Assembly: GCF_018332715.1 (NCBI RefSeq)
Contig: NZ_BOQP01000052.1
Coordinates: forward strand, 124,001 to 188,000
Source of the DNA: Winogradskya consettensis
GTDB lineage: Bacteria; Actinomycetota; Actinomycetes; Mycobacteriales; Micromonosporaceae
Length of the DNA stretch: 64,000 bases
Reading direction: 5' to 3'
How positions within the stretch are numbered: position 1 is the first letter of the stretch; every line of letters starts with the position of its first letter. This document shows, piece after piece, positions 35,646 through 43,984 of the stretch. Both the position numbers and the translations under genes were made by a program. The notes beneath the pieces were generated by a model. That model saw nothing but the letters and a program-made list of their open reading frames with translations. It was not told the DNA's origin and made no database searches.

Positions 35646-36754
35646 TTTGTCTCCTCGTCCGAGCCTTTTCGGCTTGGGTTTTCCGCCGCGGGTGAGGCAC
35701 TGCTGTCACCGGCTGGCTTGCCATCGCCGGCGGGCTGGTTGGCCGCCACCCCCGCCGATTCGGCCGGGTTCTGCGGCGCGGCGCCGGATTCGGGGAGCCC
35801 CGTCTTCGCGGCTCCCGTCGCGGGCGTCGATGCGGTGGTGTTGCGGTGCTCGGCCGTGCGTACCTCGGGGTCCTTGACGTCCCCCGCCTTACGGTGCTCG
35901 ACCCGCTCCTCGACCTTGCCCACCACGGCCTTGACCGCGTGAGCCGCCTTCGCGACGAAGCCCTCCTTGGCCGGAGCCGCGGGCGCATTCGGCCCCGGGT
36001 CCTTGACGGCCTTGGCGGACTCGTCGCGAGCCGGCTTCGTCGTCGGGATCGCGGTGTCGATGTTGAAGTCGGCGACCGCGACGCCGTGCTCCTGCGCAAG
36101 GCTCACCCCCCGCAGCGACGGCGCACCGGCCCGGCCGTCGGCGACCGCGCCCTCCCGCTCGTCGGCGAAACCGGCGAGCTGGATCTGCATCTCCTTGAGC
36201 GTGCAGATCCGGGAACCGCGGGCCGGCGTCGGGCGCTCACCGCGACGCAGCTGCTCGGCCAGCTCCACCGCCGCGGCGGGTGTGGCCTGGTCGATCGCGT
36301 AGTCGTAGTTGACCGTCACGACCGGCGCGTAGTCACAGGCCGCGAGGCACTCGGCGTGCTCCAGCGTGATCGAGCCGTCCGCCGTGGTCTCGTCATGACC
36401 GACGCCGAGGTGCTCGACGAGGCCGTCGTAGACCTCCTGCCCGCCCAGCACGTTGCACAGGGTGTTCGTGCAGACGCTGATCAGGTAGTCGCCGGTCGGC
36501 CGGCGCTTGTACATCGTGTAGAAGGTCGCCACCGCGCCGACCTGCGCCTTGTTGATGCGCAGGATCTCGGCGCAGAACGCCACGCCGCCGGGGGTGACGT
36601 AGCCGTCCTCGGTCTGCACGAGGTGCAGCAGGGGCAGCAGCGCGGAGCGCTCCCGGCCCGTGGGGTAGCGGGCGAGGATCTCCAGCGCGGGGGCGAGGAG
36701 CTTGTCGGCGAGCGGCGCCGCAGCCGGGGAGAATTCCAGCGTTGTGTCGGACAT
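35642..36754 (-). CDS. nuoE: NADH-quinone oxidoreductase subunit E with long C-terminal extension
   Basis: The protein has 370 residues. The first 200 form the normal thioredoxin-like NuoE with 2Fe-2S ligands Cys95, Cys100, Cys136 and Cys140. After GVSLAQEHGVAVADF comes an added, probably disordered tail of about 150 residues. It is rich in Ala, Pro, Lys and Glu, with a Lys/Val/His stretch (AKAAHAVKAVVGKVEERVEH) that could be helical. Usual NuoE proteins are 160-250 residues. The start abuts the nuoD stop with no gap. The core function (electron transfer with NuoF) is safe; the role of the tail is unknown. Confidence 0.95.
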
Positions 36755-38080
36755 CTATCGGTCACACCCACCCATCACGGGATCCAGGGAGGCGCCACCG
36801 GCGATGACGTCGGCCAGCAGCGCACCTTCGGCCATCGCGGGGATGGCTTGCAGGTTCACGAAGCTCGGATCGCGCATGTGCACGCGGTACGGATGCGTGC
36901 CCCCGTCGGAGACGGCGTGGACGCCGAGCTCTCCGCGCGGGGACTCGATGCCGACGTACACCTGGCCCGGGGGAACCCGGAAACCCTCGGTCACGAGCTT
37001 GAAGTGGTGGATCAGCGACTCCATCGACTGACCCATGATCTTGGCGACGTGCTCCAGCGAGTTACCCATGCCGTCGACGCCGATGGCCAGCTGGGCCGGC
37101 CACGCGATCTTCTTGTCGGCGATCATGACCGGGCCGGGGGTCAGCTTGTCCAGGGCCTGCTCGACGAGCTTGAGCGACTCGCGGATCTCCGCCATCCGGA
37201 CCAGGTAGCGGCCCCAGACGTCGGCGGTCTGCGCGGTCGGCACGTCGAACTCGTAGTTCTCGTAGCCGCTGTAGGGCATCGTCTTGCGCAGGTCCCAGGC
37301 GAGGCCCGAGGCGCGCAGCACCGGGCCGGTGACGCCCAGCGACAGGCAGCCGGTCACATCGAGCACGCCGACGTTCTGCGTACGTTCCTGCCAGATGATC
37401 TGGCCGGACAGCATCGCCTCGTATTCCTTGAGCTTCTTCGGCATGTAGACGAGGAAGTCGCGGATCTTCTTGATCGCCGAGGCGGGCACGTCCTGCGCGA
37501 CGCCGCCGGGACGGAAGTACGCGTGGTTCATCCGCAGCCCGGTGGTCTCCTCGAAGATGTCGAGGATGTATTCGCGTTCGCGGAAGCCGTACAGCATCAT
37601 CGAGATCGCGCCGAGCTCCATGCCCGTGGTGGCGATCCAGACCAGGTGCGACGAGATCCGGTTGAGCTCCATGAAGAGCAGCCGGATCGTCCGCGCCCGG
37701 TCGGTGATCTGCTCCTCGATGCCGAGCAGCTTCTCGACCGCGAAGACGTACGCCGCCTCGTTGAACAGCGGCGCGAGATAGTCGGCGCGGGTGACGAACG
37801 TCGTGCCCTGGGTCCAGTTGCGGTATTCGAGGTTCTTCTCGATGCCGGTGTGCAGATAACCGATGACCGGGCGGGCCTCCGTGACGGTCTCGCCCTCGAG
37901 CTCGAGGACGAGCCGGAGCACGCCGTGCGTCGACGGGTGCTGCGGACCCATGTTGACAACGATCTTCTCGTTGCTGAGCGGGTCGATGCTGCCCGTGACC
38001 GTGTCCCAGTCGCCACCCGTGACGGTGAAGACGCGGCCCTCGGTGGTTTCGCGTTCGGTTGCGTATCCGGAAGTTGTCAC
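36755..38080 (-). CDS. nuoD: NADH-quinone oxidoreductase subunit D
   Basis: The protein is 441 residues from a GTG at 38080 that overlaps the nuoC stop (GTGA); a longer frame through nuoC is spurious. The quinone-site sequence [15 protein letters not shown] and the C-terminal [15 protein letters not shown] are present. NuoD carries the quinone-binding His and Tyr beside cluster N2. It forms the peripheral/membrane junction with NuoB, NuoC and NuoH. Confidence 0.97.
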   Translation of the reverse strand: MTTSGYATERETTEGRVFTVTGGDWDTVTGSIDPLSNEKIVVNMGPQHPSTHGVLRLVLELEGETVTEARPVIGYLHTGIEKNLEYRNWTQGTTFVTRADYLAPLFNEAAYVFAVEKLLGIEEQITDRARTIRLLFMELNRISSHLVWIATTGMELGAISMMLYGFREREYILDIFEETTGLRMNHAYFRPGGVAQDVPASAIKKIRDFLVYMPKKLKEYEAMLSGQIIWQERTQNVGVLDVTGCLSLGVTGPVLRASGLAWDLRKTMPYSGYENYEFDVPTAQTADVWGRYLVRMAEIRESLKLVEQALDKLTPGPVMIADKKIAWPAQLAIGVDGMGNSLEHVAKIMGQSMESLIHHFKLVTEGFRVPPGQVYVGIESPRGELGVHAVSDGGTHPYRVHMRDPSFVNLQAIPAMAEGALLADVIAGGASLDPVMGGCDR

Positions 38081-38775
38081 TGGTAGACCCTCCGCTGGTC
38101 GGGAGGCGGAATCACGGCGCCCTTGTACTCGACGGGCACGCCGCCGAGCGGGTAGTCCTTGCGCTGCGGGTGGCCTTCCCAGTCGTCCGGCATGAGGATC
38201 CGGGTGAGGTTGGGGTGGCCCTCGAAGACGATGCCGAACATGTCGTACGTCTCCCGCTCCTGCCAGTCGGCGGTCGGGTAGACGGCGGTGACGCTGGGGA
38301 CCGGGGTCCCGGGCGCCACGGCGACCTCCAGGCGGACCCGGCGGCGGTACGTCAGCGACGTCAGGTGGTAAGCGACGTGCAACCGGCGGTTGTCGGAGCC
38401 GAGATAGTCCACACCGGACACCGACGAGCAGAGCTCGAAGCGCAGGGACTCGTCGTCCCGCATGATCTGGCAGACCTCGGCGATCTTCTCCGGCGCGATG
38501 TGCAGGGTGAGCTCGCCACGGTCGACGATCACCTTCTCCACCGCGTCGGCGAAGGCCGGGTAGGCCTCCTCCAGCGCGTCGTGCACCTCGTCGAAGTAAC
38601 CGCCGAAGGGCCGGGGGCTGTCGGCATTGGCCGGCCGGCGCCGGACCAGGCCACCGAAACCGGAGACGTCGCCGGTGCCGTGGATGCCGAACATGCCCTT
38701 GTCGGGACTCGCCGGGGTCTGTGCCGGGGCGCCCAGGTTCGCGCCTGCCGGTTCGGCGTTGGGTTCGACGCTCAC
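38077..38775 (-). CDS. nuoC: NADH-quinone oxidoreductase subunit C
   Basis: The protein is 232 residues from the GTG at 38775, which overlaps the nuoB stop (GTGA). The first 70 residues are Ala/Pro/Gly-rich, then comes the 30-kDa domain with [20 protein letters not shown] and [19 protein letters not shown], both family signatures. It is a structural subunit of the peripheral arm. Confidence 0.97.
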   Translation of the reverse strand: MSVEPNAEPAGANLGAPAQTPASPDKGMFGIHGTGDVSGFGGLVRRRPANADSPRPFGGYFDEVHDALEEAYPAFADAVEKVIVDRGELTLHIAPEKIAEVCQIMRDDESLRFELCSSVSGVDYLGSDNRRLHVAYHLTSLTYRRRVRLEVAVAPGTPVPSVTAVYPTADWQERETYDMFGIVFEGHPNLTRILMPDDWEGHPQRKDYPLGGVPVEYKGAVIPPPDQRRVYQ

Positions 38776-39443
38776 TTTCCACCCTCCCGCAGGTGCGGCT
38801 GGAGCTTCATCCAGTTCTCGATGCGAAGCTGCTCCTCGCGGCCTTCCTTGACGGCCTGCGTCCACTCCGCACGACGCACCTTGTCGGCGCGGTAGGAAGA
38901 GGGCATCGCGCCGGGGGCCACGATCGGGACGTCGCCGCGCTCGCGCCGGGCCTCGAGCATCTTGCGGCCGTTGGGGCCGAGCGGCGTGGCCATGACCTTC
39001 TCGCGCATCTTGAGGATGGCGTCGATCAGCATCTCCGGCCGCGGCGGGCAACCCGGCAGGTAGATGTCGACCGGCACGATGTGGTCGACGCCCTGCACGA
39101 TCGCGTAGTTGTTGAACATGCCGCCCGAGGAGGCGCAGACGCCCATCGAGATGACCGAGCGGGGCTCCGGCATCTGGTCGTAGATCTGGCGCACGACGGG
39201 GGCCATCTTCTGGCTGACCCGGCCCGCGACGATCATCAGGTCGGCCTGGCGGGGCGAGGCCCGGAAGACCTCCATGCCCCAGCGACCCAGGTCGTAGTGG
39301 GGGCCACCGGCCGCCATCATCTCGATGGCGCAGCAGGCCAGTCCGAAGGTCGCGCCCCAGAACGACGACTTGCGCGCCCAGTTGGACAGTTTCTCGACCG
39401 ACGTAAGCAGGATGCCGCTGGGGAGTTTCTCTTCGATTCCCAT
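38772..39443 (-). CDS. nuoB: NADH-quinone oxidoreductase subunit B (cluster N2)
   Basis: The protein is 223 residues from the ATG at 39443 ([10 protein letters not shown]). The N2 ligands are all present: adjacent Cys37-Cys38 ([10 protein letters not shown]), Cys103 (MGVCASSGG) and Cys132 (LPGCPPRPE). N2 is the final cluster that reduces quinone. The gene lies 10 bp after nuoA. Confidence 0.98.
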   Translation of the reverse strand: MGIEEKLPSGILLTSVEKLSNWARKSSFWGATFGLACCAIEMMAAGGPHYDLGRWGMEVFRASPRQADLMIVAGRVSQKMAPVVRQIYDQMPEPRSVISMGVCASSGGMFNNYAIVQGVDHIVPVDIYLPGCPPRPEMLIDAILKMREKVMATPLGPNGRKMLEARRERGDVPIVAPGAMPSSYRADKVRRAEWTQAVKEGREEQLRIENWMKLQPHLREGGK

Positions 39444-39453
39444 AGCGCGCCTC

Positions 39454-39819
39454 TCAGTCCCAGTTGAGGCCGCCGCGTCGCCACACATACGTGTAGGCGA
39501 TGAAGACGGTGACGATGAAGAGGACCATCTCGACAAACCCGAAGAGGCCCAGCGCCTCGAAGTTGACGGCCCACGGGTAAAGGAAAATCGTCTCGATGTC
39601 GAAGACGATGAACAGCATCGCGGTCAGATAGAACTTCACCGGGAACCGACCGCCGCCGATGGGCTGCGGCGCCGGCTCGATGCCGCACTCGTACGCCTCG
39701 AGTTTGGCTCTGTTGTAACGCTTGGGACCGACGATCGGGGCGATCGACACCGAGAAGAGGGCGAAGAGCGCGCCGAGGATCAGCAGCCCGACGATCGGTA
39801 CGTAGGGATTGAGCGTCAT
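39454..39819 (-). CDS. nuoA: NADH-quinone oxidoreductase subunit A
   Basis: The protein has 121 residues and three transmembrane helices, with the conserved loop [11 protein letters not shown] and helix [13 protein letters not shown]-type sequence ([20 protein letters not shown]). It is the first gene of the complete nuoA-N series. It lies 78 bp after the reductase gene on the same strand, so it may be read from that promoter, its own, or both. An inverted repeat CACAC-TATTT-GTGTG (39849-39863) lies 30 bp before the start. Confidence 0.97.
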   Translation of the reverse strand: MTLNPYVPIVGLLILGALFALFSVSIAPIVGPKRYNRAKLEAYECGIEPAPQPIGGGRFPVKFYLTAMLFIVFDIETIFLYPWAVNFEALGLFGFVEMVLFIVTVFIAYTYVWRRGGLNWD

Positions 39820-39848
39820 ACCGTCTCCTGCTCGACTGTTAGCCGCTT

Positions 39849-39863
39849 CACACTATTTGTGTG
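39849..39863. promoter_or_regulatory. Inverted repeat before nuoA
   Basis: CACAC and GTGTG arms flank TATTT, 30 bp upstream of nuoA on the minus strand. It could be an operator for the nuo genes or a weak hairpin. It does not fit the Rex consensus. Confidence 0.3.
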
Positions 39864-39897
39864 CTTTTGCCTGTTGTCGACCGGGGTGCCCCGATTT

Positions 39898-41178
39898 CTA
39901 CACCGCCGGTGCCACCTTCGTGAGGGCATTGATGACCCGGTCCATGGCGTCGCCGTCCCGGGGGTCAGTGAGGTTCGCGAGCAGCTTCAGGACGAAGCGC
40001 ATCAGCGTGGGGTGGGGCATGCCGTGCTTGGTGGCGAGCCGCATGATCTGCGGGTTGCCGATCAGCTTCACGAAGATGCCGCCGACGCGGTAGTAGCCAC
40101 CGAACCGGTCCTTGAGCTCGGCCGGATAGGCGTGCAGTGCCCGCTCGCGGTCAGCACCGGCGGCGCGTGCGAGCGCCTGCACGGCGACCTCAGCGGCCAG
40201 TTCGCCGGACTCCATCGCATAGGCGATGCCCTCGCCGTTCATCGGGTTGACCATGCCGCCCGAGTCGCCGACCAGCAGCATCCCGCGGGTGTAGTGCGGC
40301 ACGCGGTTGAAGCCCATCGGCAGCGCCGCGCCCAGGATCGGGCCATCGGCGTTGGCCTCGTCGCGCATCCCCCAGTCCTCGGGGGTGGTGGCGAGCCAGT
40401 CGGTGAGCAGCGACTTGTAGTTGGTCTTGCCGAACGCCGTGGACGAGTTGAGGATGCCGAGGCCGACGTTGACCCGGCCGTCGCCGAGCCCGAAGATCCA
40501 GCCGTAGCCGGGCAGCAGCCGGTCCGGGTTCTGGGCGCTGCGCAGCTCCAGCCAGGACTCGAGGTAGTTGTCGCCGTCCCAGCCGGGCGCGTTGTAGTAG
40601 CGCCGGACCGCGACGCCGAGCGGGCGGTCGTCGCGCTTGGCGAGCCCCATCGCGAGCGGGAGCTTGCCGGACACACCGTCCGCCGCGACGACCAGCGGTG
40701 CCCGATACTGAACGGGCTCCTTACCGGGACCGACCTTGGCCTCGACCCCGATGGCCCTGCCGTCGGCGTCCAGCACCGGGCCCGTGACGTTCACCCCGGT
40801 GCGGAGCAGCGCCCCGGCCTCGACCGCGCGCTTGGCCAGCATGTCGTCGAAATCAAGGCGGGTACGAACGAGACCGTAGTTGGGGAAGCTGGCGAGATCG
40901 GGCCAGTCGAGCTCGAGGCGAACCCCGCCACCGATCACCCGCAGCCCGCGGTTGTGCAGCCAGCCGGCTTTCTCGGAGGTGTCGATGCCCATGCGGACGA
41001 GCTGGCGGACGGCCCGCGGAGTGAGTCCGTCGCCACATACTTTCTCCCTGGGGAACTCCGTCTTTTCCAGGAGAAGTACTCTCAGCCCGTGCCTGGCCAT
41101 GTGGTAGGCCGCAGCGGATCCGCCCGGCCCTGCTCCGACCACGATGACGTCAGCCTCGTCAGCGACGATCTCGTTCAC
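39898..41178 (-). CDS. Geranylgeranyl reductase family flavoprotein (MenJ-like menaquinone reductase)
   Basis: The protein is 426 residues from the GTG at 41178, six bases after GGAGGTG; the longer frame upstream has no family similarity. The FAD-binding motif VIVVGAGPGGSAAAYHMARH (GxGxxG at 15-20) is followed by FPREKVCGDGLTPRAVRQL, the signature of geranylgeranyl-reductase-like enzymes. In actinobacteria this gene beside nuo or menG is thought to saturate one isoprene unit of menaquinone, as MenJ of mycobacteria. That role is inferred from family and location. A Rex-like operator and another palindrome lie in its promoter region. Confidence 0.9.
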   Translation of the reverse strand: MNEIVADEADVIVVGAGPGGSAAAYHMARHGLRVLLLEKTEFPREKVCGDGLTPRAVRQLVRMGIDTSEKAGWLHNRGLRVIGGGVRLELDWPDLASFPNYGLVRTRLDFDDMLAKRAVEAGALLRTGVNVTGPVLDADGRAIGVEAKVGPGKEPVQYRAPLVVAADGVSGKLPLAMGLAKRDDRPLGVAVRRYYNAPGWDGDNYLESWLELRSAQNPDRLLPGYGWIFGLGDGRVNVGLGILNSSTAFGKTNYKSLLTDWLATTPEDWGMRDEANADGPILGAALPMGFNRVPHYTRGMLLVGDSGGMVNPMNGEGIAYAMESGELAAEVAVQALARAAGADRERALHAYPAELKDRFGGYYRVGGIFVKLIGNPQIMRLATKHGMPHPTLMRFVLKLLANLTDPRDGDAMDRVINALTKVAPAV

Positions 41179-41192
41179 GGCACACCTCCGCT

Positions 41193-41207
41193 TCACTGGA
41201 CCAGTGA
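41193..41207. promoter_or_regulatory. Palindrome between Rex-like site and reductase start
   Basis: TCACTGG-A-CCAGTGA is a perfect 15-bp palindrome 15 bp upstream of the GTG start, just before the ribosome site. It could be a second operator or a short mRNA hairpin. Confidence 0.45.
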
Positions 41208-41217
41208 GACTTTCGCT

Positions 41218-41233
41218 AGTGAAACAGTTCACA
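41218..41233 (-). promoter_or_regulatory. Rex-like operator upstream of the reductase/nuo block
   Basis: Read on the minus strand the site is TGTGAACTGTTTCACT, matching the Streptomyces Rex operator TGTGAAC-N3-TTCACA at 12 of 13 fixed positions. It lies 40 bp before the reductase start codon. Rex represses respiratory operons, including nuo in Streptomyces, when NADH is low. The match is seen; binding is inferred. Confidence 0.6.
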
Positions 41234-41279
41234 AGCTGGTCCGGTTCGGAGTCTAAGACCGGCATCGAGACGGATCAGG

Positions 41280-41295
41280 GTTAGGGAACCCTAAC
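41280..41295 (-). terminator. Hairpin overlapping the stop codon of the 98-aa gene
   Basis: GTTAGGG and CCCTAAC form a perfect 7-bp stem with an AA loop and include the TAG stop of the acidic small protein (41291-41293). It may end that transcript before the reductase promoter. Confidence 0.5.
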
Positions 41296-41584
41296 TGTTT
41301 CGTGCTGATGAAATGCCCGCAATGCGAGGATCACTCTCCGTAGATAACGGGACGTCCTTGCACTCGCGGCGGACCGCCTCGACGTAGTCGCGGAATCGGC
41401 CCTCCAGGACCTCATCCAGCGACTCCACGAGCTCGTCCAGGAGCATTTGCGCATACGCGGGATTACTCACCGCAACGGTACGCAGGGCATCCGCCAGCTT
41501 CAGAGCTTTGCGCTCACCCTCGTCACGATCGTCGATCGGGACGTCGATATCCGCATCGTCGACGGTCAGGTCGATAGTCGTCAT
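41291..41584 (-). CDS. Small acidic protein, unknown function
   Basis: The protein is 97 residues from the ATG at 41584 (MTTIDLTVDD); a TTG or upstream ATG would add five residues. The start is strongly acidic (DDADIDVPIDDRDEGE), followed by a helical region (LKLADALRTVAVSNPAYAQM, then LLDELVESLDEVLEGRF). No membrane segment or signal peptide is seen. It lies between menG and the reductase gene on the same strand. I do not recognise it; codon structure and conserved spacing make a real gene likely. Confidence 0.6.
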   Translation of the reverse strand: MTTIDLTVDDADIDVPIDDRDEGERKALKLADALRTVAVSNPAYAQMLLDELVESLDEVLEGRFRDYVEAVRRECKDVPLSTESDPRIAGISSARNS

Positions 41585-41620
41585 ACACCGAGCTAACACC
41601 CGACAGGCCCACGAAACGGG

Positions 41621-41637
41621 CTAAAAGCCGTTTTTAG
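41621..41637 (-). terminator. Short hairpin at the menG 3' end
   Basis: CTAAAA and TTTTAG arms around GCCGT overlap the menG stop codon (41634-41636). The stem is AT-rich and weak. Confidence 0.3.
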
Positions 41638-42329
41638 TTCCTTGTGGCGCGGTGCAGGGCGACAACACCACCGGTCAGATTGCGCCAGGCGACCCGACCC
41701 CATGCCCCGGACTCCTGAATGCGGGCGGCCAGCGCTTCCTGGTCGGGCCAGGCGCGAATGGATTCCGCGAGATAAACGTACGCATCGGGGTTGCTCGACA
41801 CCGCGCGCGCGACCGACGGCAGATTCCGCATCAGATACGACAGGTAGACCGTGCGGAACGCCGCATTGGTGGGACTGCTGAACTCGCACACCACCAGGCG
41901 CCCGCCCGATCGGGTCACCCGGGCCAGCTCACGCAGAGCAGCCCCGGTGTCGACGACGTTGCGCAGGGCGAAGGAGATCGTGACAGCGTCGAACGTGTCG
42001 TCGGCGAAGGGCAGCTTGAGCGCGTCCCCGGCGACCAGCGGCACCTTGCGCCCGCTGCCCCGCCCGGCCCGCAACATTCCCGTGGAGAGATCCGCGCCGA
42101 CCGCATACGCCCCGGAGCGTTCCAGCTCCTCGGTCGACACCCCGGTGCCGGCGCCGACGTCGAGCACCCGCTCGCCGGGCCGCAGGGCCAGCGCCGCCCG
42201 GGTGGCCCGCCGCCAGCCACGGTCCTGTCCGAAGGAGAGCACCGTGTTGGTCAGGTCGTACCGCTGGGCCACGCCGTCGAACATCTCGGCGACCTCATGC
42301 GGCTGCTTGTCCAGGTCTGCGCGCGTCAC
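41634..42329 (-). CDS. menG: Demethylmenaquinone methyltransferase
   Basis: The protein is 231 residues from the GTG at 42329 ([20 protein letters not shown]), which matches the N-terminus of actinobacterial MenG; a GTG six codons upstream is possible. The SAM-binding motif is [14 protein letters not shown], and [20 protein letters not shown] is the UbiE/MenG signature. It adds the final ring methyl group in menaquinone synthesis. Together with mqnA, mqnC and the prenyl synthase it covers much of that pathway in this window. Confidence 0.93.
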   Translation of the reverse strand: MTRADLDKQPHEVAEMFDGVAQRYDLTNTVLSFGQDRGWRRATRAALALRPGERVLDVGAGTGVSTEELERSGAYAVGADLSTGMLRAGRGSGRKVPLVAGDALKLPFADDTFDAVTISFALRNVVDTGAALRELARVTRSGGRLVVCEFSSPTNAAFRTVYLSYLMRNLPSVARAVSSNPDAYVYLAESIRAWPDQEALAARIQESGAWGRVAWRNLTGGVVALHRATRN

Positions 42330-42356
42330 ACCACGAGTTTGCCCCACGCGGACACA

Positions 42357-42390
42357 GAACGGGCGGGATGGTGACCCATCCCGCCCGTTC
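42357..42390. terminator. 15-bp stem hairpin between mqnC and menG
   Basis: Positions 42357-42371 and 42376-42390 form a perfect 15-bp stem (GAACGGGCGGGATGG and its complement) with loop TGAC. It probably ends the mqnC transcript, though no T-run follows on either strand. Confidence 0.75.
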
Positions 42391-42638
42391 CTTACGCGTT
42401 ATATATACGACCGCCATCGGTCGGGTCCGCACCCACCCCGCCGGCGGTCAGATGCCTCGGCGACGCTTCAATCTTGCTTGTTACCAGGGCAACGTAACCA
42501 GCGAGAACGCGCTGTACCAGAGCCAAACACCCCTCGTTACCGAGGAGCAATCCACCCCTGTTCGGCAGGCCCACGGGCACCTGGCCGATCGGCCGAGCCG
42601 GACGGTCGTACGGTCGAGTCAACCCCCCGAACAGGTGG

Positions 42639-43874
42639 CTACGAGGCCTCGACGAGCGGGAGGTTCTTGCGGCCGCCACCGGGCATCGCCGTCGAGGAGA
42701 AGTGCGAGGCCACACGCTCGTCCGTCGGGTCGTCCGCGGGGTTCTCGTGCACCGTGAGGTGGCGGTAGAGGGTGTCGCGCTGCGCCGGGGTGCGGCCCGC
42801 CGTGCGGATCATCGAGATCAGCTCCATCAGGTTGGAGCGGTGCCGGGCGCCGGCGGAGGAGATGACGTTCTCCTCCAGCATGATCGAACCGAGGTCGTCC
42901 ACGCCCATGTGCAGCGAGAGCTGGCCGACGTCCTTGCCCGTGGTCAGCCACGAGGACTGCAGGTGGGCGACGTTGTCGAAGAAGAGCCGCGAGACCGCGA
43001 CGAAGCGCAGGTATTCGATCCGGGTCGCCTGGGTGCGGCCCTTGAGGTGGTTGTTCTCCGGCTGGTAGGTCCAGGGGATGAACGACCGGAAGCCGCCGGG
43101 GCCGTCCGCGGCCTCGACAGCGGAGTCGGCGTAGCCGTTGGCCACGGCCAGATCCTGCACGTCACGGATCATGCGGATGTGCTCGATGCGCTCGGCGTTG
43201 GTCTCGCCGGTGCCCATCATCATGGTGGCCGTGCTGCTCAGGCCGTTGCGGTGGGCGGTGGCCATGACCTCGAGCCAGCGCGCCCCGGACTCCTTGAGCG
43301 GGGCGATCGCCTTGCGCGGGCGATCGGGGAGCATCTCCGCGCCGGCGCCCGCGATCGAGTCGAGGCCCGCCGCCTTGATCCGGAGGATCGCGTCCTCGAT
43401 CGAGACGCCGGAGACCTTGGCCATGTGCAGGATCTCGCTGGGCCCGATCGAGTGGATGACCAGCTGCGGGTAGGCCTGCTTGACCGACGAGAACAGGGTC
43501 TCGTAGTACTCGACGCCGTAGTCGGGGTGGTGGCCGCCCTGGAGCATGACCTGGGTGGCACCGAGGTCGAGGGCCTCGCCGCAGCGGTGGAGGATCTCCT
43601 CCATCGGGTGCGACCAGCCCTCCTGGTGCTTGGGCGCCCGGTAGAACGCACAGAACTTGCACGCCGTGACGCACACGTTCGTGTAGTTGATGTTGCGATC
43701 GATCAGGTAGGTGACGATGCCGTCGGGATAACGCCGGCGGCGCACCGCGTCCGCTGCCTCACCGAGGCCGTGGAAGGGCGCGTCGGTGTAGAGCAGCAGT
43801 GCCTCCTCGGGCGTGATCCGCCCGCCGTCCGCCGCACGCTGCAGAATGCTGTCGATCTCCGCGTTCACCGTCAC
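42639..43874 (-). CDS. mqnC: Cyclic dehypoxanthine futalosine synthase (radical SAM)
   Basis: The protein is 411 residues from a GTG at 43874. The radical SAM cluster ligands are Cys68, Cys72 and Cys75 (NVCVTACKFCAF). Strings such as FYRAPKHQEGWSHP, QVMLQGGHHPDYG and MMMGTGETNAERIEHI are characteristic of MqnC. It cyclises dehypoxanthine futalosine in the futalosine pathway to menaquinone, so this organism uses that route rather than MenFDHCEB. It is divergent from the SNF2 helicase gene with 110 bp between. Confidence 0.96.
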   Translation of the reverse strand: MTVNAEIDSILQRAADGGRITPEEALLLYTDAPFHGLGEAADAVRRRRYPDGIVTYLIDRNINYTNVCVTACKFCAFYRAPKHQEGWSHPMEEILHRCGEALDLGATQVMLQGGHHPDYGVEYYETLFSSVKQAYPQLVIHSIGPSEILHMAKVSGVSIEDAILRIKAAGLDSIAGAGAEMLPDRPRKAIAPLKESGARWLEVMATAHRNGLSSTATMMMGTGETNAERIEHIRMIRDVQDLAVANGYADSAVEAADGPGGFRSFIPWTYQPENNHLKGRTQATRIEYLRFVAVSRLFFDNVAHLQSSWLTTGKDVGQLSLHMGVDDLGSIMLEENVISSAGARHRSNLMELISMIRTAGRTPAQRDTLYRHLTVHENPADDPTDERVASHFSSTAMPGGGRKNLPLVEAS

Positions 43875-43984
43875 GTCCTGAAGACTACGTCCGATCCGCT
43901 CCCCGAGTCAGCGGCGAGGGTCACTGACCGCCGTAGCCGCACCGGGTCGTTAATCTCGACGGGGCGGACGGGATCGGAGTCGCA

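Noticed and set aside
39849-39863. Rex operator directly before nuoA
   Set aside because: The inverted repeat CACAC-N5-GTGTG lacks the TGTGAAC/TTCACA half-sites, unlike the site at 41218.
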